Shown: one piece after another, positions 1 to 11,400 of the stretch | Position numbering within the stretch: the first letter of the stretch is position 1 | Layout: each line of letters starts with the position of its first letter | Assembly: GCF_001659605.2 (NCBI RefSeq) | Contig: NC_035176.2 | Span: 31,614,716 to 31,678,715 of the forward strand | Origin: Manihot esculenta | Taxonomy: Eukaryota; Streptophyta; Magnoliopsida; Malpighiales; Euphorbiaceae | DNA: 64,000 bases | Direction of reading: 5' to 3' | Position numbers and translations under genes: made by a program | Notes under the pieces: model-generated | What the model saw: the letters and a program-made list of their open reading frames with translations, nothing else | Database searches by the model: none | Told to the model about the DNA's origin: nothing

Positions 1-258
1 TGCATAAGGACGATCTTTTGTTTCTGAACACGCTCAGATTGCATTTACATGGTCCATTAGGGAAAAACAAGAGGGTTATAAACGCCAAAAGCCCATACTA
101 AAAAGAAACCAAATAAAAAAAAAAAAAATCACTCAACTTAAGTCAAACCAATCCAAACACAGAAACCAAATAAAAGTAACCCCCCAAACTCAAATAAATC
201 AAACCAAAGAAACCAGCAGCCACCGCCTCGTTACTCCAGCACCGCACCAATTTAATAA
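1..258. other. Gene-free A-rich left edge
   Basis: There is no credible ORF here. The stretch is A-rich with several C-rich patches. With the MITE at 259-996 removed, it would join directly to the more GC-rich stretch starting at 1006, so the two probably formed one unit before the insertion. Confidence 0.4.
250..258. repeat. 9-bp target site duplication, left copy
   Basis: ATTTAATAA abuts the left end of the MITE and is repeated exactly at 997-1005. Confidence 0.8.
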
Positions 259-996
259 GAAAAATTTACAATCTAATTTTTAAATATTATCATTTTTAAA
301 TAATATAATAAATTTATATATTTTTAAAAATCTATTAAAATACTTTTATGTTTTCTTTCCGTGTTAATATAATAATCATTCCATCTATTTTTTTTATTAA
401 AAATATAATAAAAAATCAAATTATTCTCTACTTTTTCTATTCATTTTTTTCCTGCTTTTTCATTGATTCTTTCTTTTTTCTCCATATTCTTCTTCATTCA
501 TTATTCCTCCTCCTCTTATTCTTTGATTATATTTTTATTTTTTTTTATATTTTTCCTTAAAGAAGAGAGAAAAATTCTTTTTATTTATTTATTTTTCTTC
601 TCCTTCATCATTATTTTCTGTTGTGAAAAGAAGAAATGATTATTTCATTAATGAAAAAAAACGATAAGGATATTTAATAAATATAAAAAAATATAATAAC
701 ATTTTAATAGATATAAAAAAAATAATAACGTTTTAATATATTTTAAAAAATATAATAACTGATTTATTAATAATAATAATATTAAATAATTAAATAATGA
801 GTTTTATTGAAGGGTAAAAATAGATTTTAAAAATTTTTTCTATTCTTTTATCTATTTTTAATAGAAAAAATAATAAAATGATTATTTATTTAAAAAATAT
901 AAAATAATCACGTTTTAATAGATTTTTAAAAATATAGGAAATAATTTATTAATAATAGTAATATTTAATATTTAATGATTAAATTTTAAATATTTC
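259..996. mobile_element. Mutator-like (MULE) MITE, non-autonomous
   Basis: This is an AT-rich 738-bp element with no coding capacity. Its outer ends are inverted repeats: the first 19 bases at 259 match the reverse complement of the last 19 before 997 at 16 positions. The similarity continues inward for about 80-90 bases; for example, the block around 318-345 matches the reverse complement of 908-935. Both sides carry the same 9-bp word ATTTAATAA (250-258 and 997-1005), the target-duplication length typical of Mutator-like elements. Internal blocks near 680-775 are degenerate direct copies of the right end. No transposase is present, so it would have been moved in trans. Confidence 0.8.
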
Positions 997-1005
997 ATTT
1001 AATAA
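997..1005. repeat. 9-bp target site duplication, right copy
   Basis: This exact repeat of the word at 250-258 abuts the right end of the MITE. Confidence 0.8.
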
Positions 1006-1650
1006 CTCAGGCATCAAACAACAGTTGGAAAAGTTTCACAAAGTAAACAATGGTAGAACCAGAGCAGAGTAAACAAAGCGCAGAGCAATAACCAAAAATA
1101 GAGAAAAAACAAGCATGCAGCAAGCAAGGAAAGAAGCCCTCGGCGCAACTAGAAAGACCACCGGCAACAACAACTAGAGACAGGAAAAGCCGCAGAACCC
1201 AACCAGAACACGGCCAACAGGAGCGATACTCACTGAACGCATTGGTGTAATCCCGATATGATGACGTCACTTGCCATAAAATTCCTTCTCAGTCACTCAC
1301 TGAAACCATAACCCTCAATGCAGGTCCAATATGCAACTCCCTCCCAGTGAAACTAAAATCTTGAAAACAGCAAAATAAAACACCGCAAAACAAAAGGCAG
1401 AAGAAAACGACACCATCTCGTCGAGGGAGAAGACTGAAGGGATGAGACACCCTAAAACAAAAAAAGGCCTAAAAAAAGCTCCCCTCCCATGCCTATAAGC
1501 AGGGGAGACGAAACCAATCCCAACAGAGACGAAAGCAAAATCAAATCGGTACTCAAACAAAGCCTTTGGTCTATCGTTCAATGATCGACCTTCGACTCTT
1601 TGATTTTCCTGTCTCCCTCTCCCTCTTTCTCTTTCTCTTCGATTTCCTTT
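1006..1650. other. GC-richer unassigned island
   Basis: Base composition rises sharply against the AT-rich surroundings. Two short ORFs on the minus strand (1007-1270 and 1315-1581) have no family motif that I recognise. A pyrimidine tract of CTCTCCCT type lies at about 1610-1645. It could be the tail of a retroelement or an old gene fragment; nothing here decides between them. Confidence 0.3.
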
Positions 1651-2540
1651 ATTAACTTTTTCTCAGATAAAACATGTGTTACCTTAATTGATTTGGTTTG
1701 GACAATCATTACTAATAATATAAAAATTAATTTAAAAATTAAAAAATATTCATTATTGATAAATCAAAATATAAAATGTACTTAAAAATTACTTTTTCCA
1801 ATTTATTTAAAAACTGGCACATAAAAAATAACACTGTATTTCTATTTTAACGTAAAATATTACTAAAAAAATGCTTACCGTTTTTAATGAGTAAACAACT
1901 CTTTGTATTTTTAAGAAGAAAAATATTGTACTTCTTGTGACACCTAAATTTAAAAAGGCGTGCAAGGGTTTTCAAATGGATACTGAGATATTTTGATATT
2001 AATAGATGAGAATCGCTTTAATTCATTTTGGCTGTTGGATATAGTCTATAGTTATTATTTATTATTGATAATCGAGAGCGGGTGGTTAATATTATATATT
2101 TGATAAATTATGTTTTTAATATATATATATATATATTATATTAATGAAGTAAATATAGAAATATTAATTTATTATACAACATATAAAATATTTAAAAATA
2201 TCATTTTAAAAATATAATTATTTTTCCTGCGCACATATAAAATTTTATTACATAATAATAAAGTATATTTATCTTATTTATTATGTATAGTATATTTAAT
2301 TTATTATTTTGTCTTGTAATTTTAAATAATTTATTAATATACAAAATAATTTAAAATATTTTAGCTAATAAATTTTATAAGGATAGTACCATCTAAATAA
2401 AAATAAATTTAAAATTGTTATGAGCTGCTGAAAAATAACTCTAAAAAAATAATAATTAGAATTGCATTGGCCAAATATACTTCACTCATCCTTTTAAAAA
2501 AATAAATCACCATATTTAATTTATATCCACTTGATGATCT
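1651..2540. other. AT-rich intergenic stretch
   Basis: I see no gene. A short (AT)n run lies near 2119-2137. The rest is low-complexity AT-rich sequence. Confidence 0.5.
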
Positions 2541-2549
2541 AGATAATGA

Positions 2550-2926
2550 GGGAGAGGCTTTCTTCCCTTTATCCCTTTCCTTTTGTCCGTTAGTGATACT
2601 TAACGATTTTTCAGTTATAGTGTCATCCGTCTCTGTATGAAAGCATTAGATGCTCTCTCTACGTCAGGCGGTCATTTAATTCCACCGGCGGGCGTCCAGA
2701 CAGGGCTGTGAGGTTACTGGGCATGCCGTTCTTTCTCCTGTCTTTTAGAGCCGAACTTAGTCTTTCAGGGCCGAACTTAGTGTGAAAAGACTGAGGCCCA
2801 TGAGAGACCCGACCTTAAAGCTGGGCGGTCCAGATCTACTCGTTGAAGAGTCCCTATGACCTTTGGATCAGGGTCACTATCATGAATTAGGTCTTATACC
2901 AGGGTGGTGAAGTCCAATGGTCATCA
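2550..2926 (-). mobile_element. Gypsy LTR fragment
   Basis: This GC-richer block inside AT-rich DNA resembles, in reverse orientation, the Tat-type gypsy LTRs elsewhere in the window. Its right boundary reads as the LTR start (TGATGACC on the minus strand at 2926), matching the start of the LTR at 32872. It also shares a short block about crop-like GC text around 2665-2690 with 48860-48880 (ACGyCAG followed by GGTCATTTAATT-type sequence). The other end is eroded and its left limit is approximate. Confidence 0.55.
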
Positions 2927-5050
2927 CAGCTCATCAAACACCATAATCAAAATTGTAAATCTATAAAACTCTAACAATTAAATATAATTTAATCACATCA
3001 TTGATTTTATGTAAAAAAAAAAAGAAATAATTCAATTTATTATTAAACACACTCAAAATTATGGATTAAGATTTAAAATGTTATAAAATAAAGAAAATTG
3101 AATAACTTTCTCAATTTACATAAATTTAAAGCATAGTCAGGAAAATATAAAGTATAGTCAATAATATATGATTAATTTTTATATTTTTTTTATAAAATTA
3201 TTTAATTATCATGATTTTTATAAATTTCAATGTCAAATATGTTAAGATTTTAATTCAAGTATTTAATAGGTTAATCTCAATTAATATAAGAGTATAAATT
3301 ATATTCAACCAAATTGAATGGATTGATCGAAGTTTAGCAAAATTTACAAGTTATAGATATATATTATGAACCTATAATTTAAACTATAAATATGCAATTT
3401 AAAAAAAAATCACTTATAAGTGTAAATAATATATATATTTATGTATATTTTTTAGCATATTTGATATTGCTGTTAAGAATGTTGTTGAAAAAAAACATTT
3501 TTAAAAAAAGTTTGAAAATATTAAATAATGGTTTAGAATTATTATTTTTTTAACATAATTTAGCCATAAAAATGCAAAAAAATAAAGCAGTGCTAAACAT
3601 ATTTTTATTAATAGTATTTAAAATTATTATTATCATTATTGCCAATCGATTATAATAATAAAAAAGTAAAATATTTTTCATCTATCACGTAAAAAAGAGA
3701 AATGGATGAAGAGAATAAGTATAAAAACATATAAAGATACACAACAATAGCATATTGAGCCATAAGCGGTGAATAGGATCATATATAATAAGGATATCAA
3801 TTTCACTCGTTAAAAAAAAATGATTTTTCATTAAAATTTATTATTTTTTAAATAGATCAAATTTTCATATAAAATTATTAAATAATTTAGTAAATTTTTT
3901 ATTACGCCTATAATTATAGGATTATTGATTAATTAGTCATTACCGACTGAACTTTTAAAAATTAAAATAGTTAACTCTGTTCTTCTGCAATATAAAAATT
4001 AATGATTAAAGATAAATATACCTAATTCTTACACAATTATTATTAAATTTTAAATAATTTCATACAATTATTTTATCTTTTAATTTACTAATTTGAATAT
4101 TGAAATTATTATCCATCTTACTATATTTTTTTTATAGGACCGACTAATCACGAAATATATTTATTTTGGCTGCATCAGCATTAAATAAAAGTTATCTATA
4201 ACTTTTTTATTCTCTAACTTAAAGGAAAAAAGAATTCTACTATTATAACAATTAATTTTAATTATAAATGCCTGTTTAAAAAAGCTATTTTTCTCTATTA
4301 TATTCTTAATACAGATAGAGGAAAGAAAATTCCTTTTTTTTTTTAATCCTTTTAATTCACTTACATCCTGTTTCAAATTTTGATTTGAGGGGTAGTAAAA
4401 TGAAAAGCTGAAAAATAAAACATATTTTCTATTTCTTATTTTTGTTATTACTGTTCAAATACATGAAAATAAAAAAGAAAAAAAATATATTTTATTGTGT
4501 TTGAAAATGCAGTGCTCCATTGTTCATATAAGAGTAAAAATTTAAGTTTTTTTATTATTTTATATTCAAATACGAGAGGAAAAAAAATATGGAGTAAGAA
4601 TTAAAGTTATTTTTTGAAATATCATTCGTTTTTTAAAAGAAAATCACACTATTCACATCCCAAATATATATTTTCCTTTTTTAATCTTTAGTGTATATAA
4701 AAATAAAAATTTACTATTAAATATTTAAATCTTTAAAAAATTCTTTAACTTATCCGTGTTTCAAAATTATACAATTTTAAAATTTTTATATTTTATAAAA
4801 ATCATATCATCGGTGATTTTGTAAAATAAAAACCATTAACAATCAATATAGTTGTAGTATTTAGTCATTGTAATTTAAATTTATTTAATTTATATATGTA
4901 AATAATTATATTATTTATTCCATTTAATAAAAACGTTTCCTTTAATAAAAAAGATTATACATTTTAATTTTATAAAGTAAAATACGTTTTAATTGATATA
5001 TTTTAAGAAAAAGATGAATTAGTAATTTTTTTAAAAAATAAGGATCGGAA
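2927..5050. other. AT-rich intergenic stretch upstream of STT3A
   Basis: There is no gene-like reading frame. One hAT-like MITE remnant is annotated at 3455-3610. The rest is AT-rich spacer with poly-A and poly-T runs. Confidence 0.5.
3455..3610. mobile_element. hAT-like MITE remnant
   Basis: The left end reads like the common plant hAT-MITE terminus (TTTGATATTGCTGTT). The right end, reverse-complemented, gives a similar TTTAGCACTGCTTT word. The AT-rich middle is non-coding. Related copies lie in introns at about 13219-13438 and 18170-18375. The boundaries are approximate and I did not fix a target duplication. Confidence 0.5.
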
Positions 5051-5159
5051 AGTAATTATGCCAAACAATTTCGTAAACTTAACGATTGCTGACCAGTCAA
5101 GTAATATCTTTGGGAGAACTCCACCTCATAAGCGGGACCCAAAACTTAGGCAGCAAATC

Positions 5160-5421
5160 AACCGGAGACACGTGGAAGACCACGTATGTTGTGACCAATC
5201 CATGTCATTTCTCAATGAAGTCTTGCCACGTAGAAACAGAAGGCATAGAATTGTCAATCGGTGAATAGAGCTTCGCAGCTTTGCTCCCTAGTCACCCTCA
5301 AACCTCACTCACTCTTTCATCCTCCTCTATCGCTCCACCAAAGTCTTCTCTTCCTCTCGAGTCTCGGCGGCCTACAAAAACCCTCCGCTGCACTCAGCGC
5401 TTAGAGTCACTCTCTCTCTCA
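5160..5421 (+). promoter_or_regulatory. STT3A proximal promoter and 5' UTR
   Basis: No TATA box is evident. Three ACGT cores cluster just upstream of the leader: CACGTG at 5169-5174, CCACG at 5180-5184 and CCACG at 5226-5230. A CCAAT box lies at 5195-5199. The pyrimidine-rich stretch from about 5281 to the start codon at 5422 looks like the leader. ACGT cores are bZIP sites. The CCAAT-to-CCACG spacing is 26 bases, so this is not a canonical ER stress element. Confidence 0.45.
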
Positions 5422-8400
5422 ATGGCGGACCCAGAGAACGCCATAGGGGCAACGACTCTGCGATATGCTTTTGGCAATGTTCTCTCCTTCTTCATCCTTC
5501 TCTTGATCGGAGTTCTCGCCTTCTCGATCCGTCTCTTCTCTGTGAGTTACTCAAATTCCGTAGATCGATCCTTATAATACCAGTCACTTTCGGTAATTGC
5601 TCTTTATCTGTTTTGGAAATGGAGGAAAATGATAGATTGATGCATTATTTAGTTTACCTCATCCAAAGGAACGGTAAACTGAGTAGAAACTTTTGAATAT
5701 ACTATTTGTTTCTCTTTCTCGTTCAACGTTTCAAAGTTGTAATTATCTGAAGATATGAAAATTTGCCATTTATGCTCGAATTGCTGAGAAATGGATAGAT
5801 TTTTCTTTTAAAAAAAATGCTGTAACTTTTTGCCCCCCATTGAAATGGAAAGGCTGACTTGACTTAGCTAGACATTGAGGTAGGATTTAGTTTATTCCCC
5901 GCCCACCCCAACTCTCTAGTTTCATTTTTCGGGAAGAATTTAAATTACCTAGGTGGCTGTTTCTTTTGCTTCCTTTTTTAATCAATCGAATTTACTTTTG
6001 TAATTTAGTTAGGTTGCTTGCATTGTAAGTTCTTGCCGGCTCACAAGCTTGTTGATTGATTTTCAGGTCATAAAGTACGAGAGTGTTATTCATGAGTTTG
6101 ATCCTTATTTCAATTACAGAGTCACCCAGGTTCACTTTTCCTGACAATTATTTATCTGCAAAGATACAAGCGCACATTGAACATTATATTCTAGTTCCAA
6201 AATTAGATTTGCCACATATTCTAAAACAATGATATTAAGGTGACAGGATTGATTGTTTCATGATTTCAGTTTTTAACGAAGAATGGGATTTATGACTTTT
6301 GGAATTGGTTTGATGACCGAACCTGGTAAATAATGTATTATCTACTCATAAATTCTCGTAGAAGAGTTTACTTTTAGGTTTATGTATGATTTTATAAGTT
6401 GAATGCTTTTATTTGTTTCACTTAAGGTATCCTCTTGGTCGAGTGATTGGTGGAACTGTTTATCCTGGGTTGACCTTGACTGCAGGCACCCTATGGTGGT
6501 GAGTATACTAGTATTAGCTGTAAGAGGTCTTCTACCATTTAAAGCATTTGAAGCGGCATGAATTAATGATCATTTGTTGGCTAACCTCTGGAGTTATTAC
6601 TTTTTGATGCCAGGGCATTGAATTCTTTGAATATTCCTTTGTCCGTTGAGACTGTTTGTGTATTCACTGCACCAATTTTCTCTGCATTTGCTTCATGGGC
6701 CACTTATCTTTTGACCAAGGTTTGTATGTGCTGTAGCTGTCTTCTCTTATTGAATATTTAAGATGAATTTGCTGATGCCTGATGACGTGCAATTGCTTTT
6801 GATATAGGAAGTTAAAGGTGCTGGTGCTGGTCTGACAGCAGCTGCTCTTTTGGCCATGGTAAATCATACACCGGGTATTCCTAATTTTATAAATATGTCT
6901 CTGTAATTGTATCAATCTTTTTGGAACTTTTTTTTTCAATGAGGCATAACTTAGTTTTTGGGCCTAGCATGTGCAATTGGGTTAGTGGCTATGTGGACCT
7001 AATTTGAAGTTTCTAACTGGGGTGGAGTCTGGTTGTAATATGTGAAATGCAAACCGGCCATAGATGGAAGCTGCTCTCAATTTGATTTGTTATATGCATA
7101 AAGTTTTGCAGTTGCCATTTATTTAAAAGAAATGCTAAAAAAACATGGTACATATTTTCAGGGATAGAATGATCTTCTGTAATAGGATCTGCTATGGCTA
7201 TTAGAATGTGTTGTACGGATGCCCAATACACATGTATGACAATAACAAGAAGTTAACTTCTCACATTGGTTTGCAGGTTCCATCATATATATCTCGATCA
7301 GTGGCTGGCAGCTATGATAATGAAGCTGTAGCTATATTTGCTTTAATATTCACTTTCTATCTTTATATAAAGGTTAGTTGCTGACAAAAGGAACCAAATT
7401 CTCATTCTTTTAAGAAATGCTAAGTTACAGTGACATCTAGTCTAATGTAATGATCAGCAGTTTTACCAACTGAAGGCATTTCTTGTTGGCTGTTTATTGG
7501 CTCAAGATAATAATTTTTTGTCTTTGATTCTTAACTGAATTTGATTTTGTATCATGTGCAGACATTGAATACAGGATCCCTCTTTTATGCCACTTTAAAT
7601 GCCTTGGCATACTTCTACATGGTAGGTCCTTGTGCTAGTTTGCTTTGCTTCCTATAACACCTTATTATATTTATCCTCAATTTTTTTGCTGTTTTGTCTT
7701 TCAGGTTTGCTCATGGGGAGGTTACACTTTTATAATTAATCTTATTCCAATGCATGTGCTTCTGTGCATTGTGACTGGTCGGTACTCTTCCAGGTTGTAC
7801 ATTGCATATGCTCCCCTTGTAAGTAACTGCGGCACTCATGTAGTTTATGTTTACTATAAACCATCAACTTTTCTGGTATGAGTATTGAATTATGCATGCA
7901 GTATAGCTAAGCTTGGAAGCGTGGTGGAGGAGTAGCCCAAAAATAGATTTTCTTGTGAACATAAGGAGTCTTTGAGTGTATATGGTTAGATGACTTGCCT
8001 TGTGTTGTTAATATGCATTATCATGTCTTTGAGTGTATATGATTAGAGGACTTGCCTTGTGTTCTTCAGTATATGCATTATCATGCTAGTGATGTTAAAT
8101 TACATGGGGATGATTGATTTATTGTTTTTCAATTATGCCATTTTGTGTTTCTTTGTAGCTTTCAATACCCTTCTTATTCCTTGCATCTGGTGCACATGGG
8201 ATGCAAAGAATGGAATGAGTCACTATAATAAGTTGGCATGGATAGTGCATTTTATTTGACATTTATGTCAGAAGGCCCAGAACTTAGAGAATTTCTTTTC
8301 AAGAAAATGCATTATTTTTTTCATGTCAATGGTCTATCATTGTTGAGTAAAACTTTCCTGTATTAGTAAGTTAAGTTCAGCTTTTTGTCTCCCAATGAAT

Positions 8401-11400
8401 GAAATTACTTTGCCTTTGTTAAACGAGTGACTTCTTAATGCAGGTGGTATTGGGAACGTTATTGGCTGCTTTGGTGCCTGTTGTTGGTTTTAATGCAGTC
8501 ATGACATCAGAACATTTTGCTTCATTTTTGGTAAGCTTTCCTTTCCTCTATCTTTGAAGCACAACTTATTCCATTATAATTTTGGATTGTCCTCATACTT
8601 TCCTTCAACATGGGAGTCACTGCCAAAAAGAGGTAAGAGGTCCATGGTGTTGCAAATGAATCAGAGAAAGCCAAGTTTTGGCATTTTTAGTCTTTGCTCA
8701 TATGTAATCTTTAAATTTGACTTGTTTGCTGATATTGAGCCAAGGGATTTCTCAACAGATTTAAGCTTTAAACTGAAATACAAATTTATTAAAAGTAAAC
8801 AAGTATGCTGTGGACCTTTTTATTTATGTGTATATTGATAGATTGTGTGACTTGTAAGGATTGCCCTATTAGTATACTACGTGAAACTTAAAGTCAGAAT
8901 CAAATTAGTATTAACTCATTAACAGGTTGATTCATCAGCTAGAAAAAATAAAGCCTCACTCGATTCAAGTCTTGGTGATTTATCAAACAACTTTTAAAAG
9001 TAAGTTTGAAGACAGCTCATTATTATTTAATGAATGAGTTCAAGAAAGCTTTTATCGAGTTGAGTTCTAAGTAGCTTATAAGCAACTTTTCTTGTTGACA
9101 ATGCTATTGGTTACACATGCCATGCCATCTAAGATACAAACTAAGCAACTTCTGCAGTTTCTTGGGGTGTAATTGCCTTATATTTAAGGTACTTTGAAGC
9201 CAATAGTGTGGAGAGGTATAGCTCATTTTAAGAGAATGGGACACGAGTTAATCTTGAAAGTGCTAGTAATTATTTCTACACTAAAATACTGTGAATGACA
9301 CTGTTGATTGTACTTGTTTCTTCCTGGATTTCTAGCTAGATTCCTTATCTCTACATGTGAACTTGTTCTCTTGTCATTTTACTTTTGTTTCTTTTAGGCC
9401 TTCTCTACTTGTTACTAATTGTATTTCTTTAGGTTTTCATTATTATCCATGTGGTGGCTTTTGTGTATTATATCAAAGGGATTCTCTCTCCAAAAATGTT
9501 CAAAGTAGCTGTTACGCTTGTTGTATCCATTGGCCTGTAAGGTTCCATCCTCATCTGTTTTTTATTTAGCATCTTAAGTGCAGTATAAAATTCATTACAC
9601 ATGTGACACATGATGAATTAATGATGAACACACACACACACACACAGGTTGTGTGGTACTTTTTCATAAAACATTAAAAATGTTAAACTTGGGCATTATG
9701 TTATCTTCAGGGCAGTCTGTTGCGCTGTGCTGGCAATTCTAATAGCGCTGGTTGCTTCCAGCCCAACAAAGGGGTGGAGCGGACGGAGTTTAAGTTTGCT
9801 TGACCCGTAAGTACCTAGATTCATCATTTATGACTTTCTCTGTGATAGTTGCAATACTGGGGAAATTTAAGAATTTAGTTTGGGTTTCTGTAATCTCTCT
9901 GGCTTCATCAGCCAGTGTCATCTCTGTCTCTCTCTCTCTCTCTGTGGTGGTGGGAGAGAGGTGGTTGTCTACCTTTTTCTTCAAGTCAACCTAAACATCT
10001 TCCCTTCTCTCTGTCTTCCTTTGACATGCTAGGAGACCATATAACATAACTTAAATATGTTTGTTCATCAATTTATTGTTAGATAATGAATTATTCCAAT
10101 ACGATTTTTTTTAATATACTATATGTGATTTGACAGAACCTATGCAAGCAAGTACATACCAATTATCGCCAGTGTTAGTGAACATCAACCCCCTACATGG
10201 CCATCTTACTTCATGGACATCAATGTTCTGGCTTTCTTGGTTCCAGCTGGGATTATTGTAAGCTACATGCTTTCTTCACAATTTTGCTTTTCACTGCAAC
10301 ATTATGCTTACGCCATGTCTCATTATGGTCTTCTTTTTGTTGGTAGGCGTGCTTTCTTCCTTTATCTGATGCAAGCTCTTTTGTTGTCCTTTACATTGTG
10401 ACATCTGTATATTTTTCTGGAGTCATGGTAAGTGGAATTTTGGCATGTCTGACATCATTTAGTAGTTAGTATCCTCTCCACTGGGTGTGATCATTGAATT
10501 TTGATCATATTACAGGTTCGATTGATGCTAGTACTTGCTCCAGCAGCATGTGTCATGTCTGGAATTGCCCTTTCGGAAGCTTTTAGTGTCTTCACAAGAT
10601 CAATTAAATTTCAGCTACCTGGATTATTGGGGAGTTCCCAATCCCAAGTTGACGTAAGCCTGTCTTTTCCATTATACTTATGGTGTATGTTTTTCAACCA
10701 TTTTTGAGTTTTTTTATCAACTCCGGAATCACAATGATTTAATGCTTTTGATTTTTAAGTCAGGGGATGCTAGTTCAAGTACTGCTGTCGCACAAAATGA
10801 TGCAGGAAAGGTTGAGAAAACTGAAGATACAGCAAAAGAACGACCCTCAAAAAAGAACAAGAAAAAAGAAAAAGAGATTGTGGATAAACCATCTCTTAAA
10901 ACCAAAATTGAAAAAAGGCTTCTCGTTTTACCTTTGGAGGCATCAATCTTTGGTATACTATTACTTGTGTTGCTTGGTGCATTCTATGTGGTATGTGGGC
11001 TCTATCTCTTCTGACCCCATTACGCATTGAGATTTCAAAAAGTTATATTCTTGAATGATGTATGATTCTGACTTAGGTTGATCTGGTGTTATTCTTGAAT
11101 GATTTGTGATATTGGCTTAAGAATTATATGGTGTTGTCCTGTTATGTCTTCATGTGATGATCAGTTCTGAAAGACTAACATATCCTTTTGTTGTAGCCCC
11201 CACTATAGAAGGCATCTAAGAATGCCAAGTCATCCATCCATAATATGGGCCTGCTAAGTACGAGGACCAAGGTCTGATGCAGCAGAGCTGCACATAGCAG
11301 TCTTTTTCCTGGGCTGCTTTGTCTGGTCATCTATTCATATGGCATTATGATTGTATTTTTTGTTTCCTTTTGAAGCTTGTTTGCTGCATAAGATGAAGCC

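Noticed and set aside
1007..1581. Two minus-strand ORFs in the GC-richer island
   Set aside because: Short, no recognised motif and no splice or promoter support; better left as unassigned sequence.
4960..5040. Possible second Mutator-like MITE end
   Set aside because: A TTTTAATTGATATATTTTA word resembles the MITE end at 908, but no inverted partner or target duplication was found; AT-rich chance similarity.
5281..5421. 47-codon in-frame N-terminal extension of STT3A
   Set aside because: It has no ATG (it starts at TTG), and the conserved STT3A N-terminus begins at 5422. The upstream part is leader.
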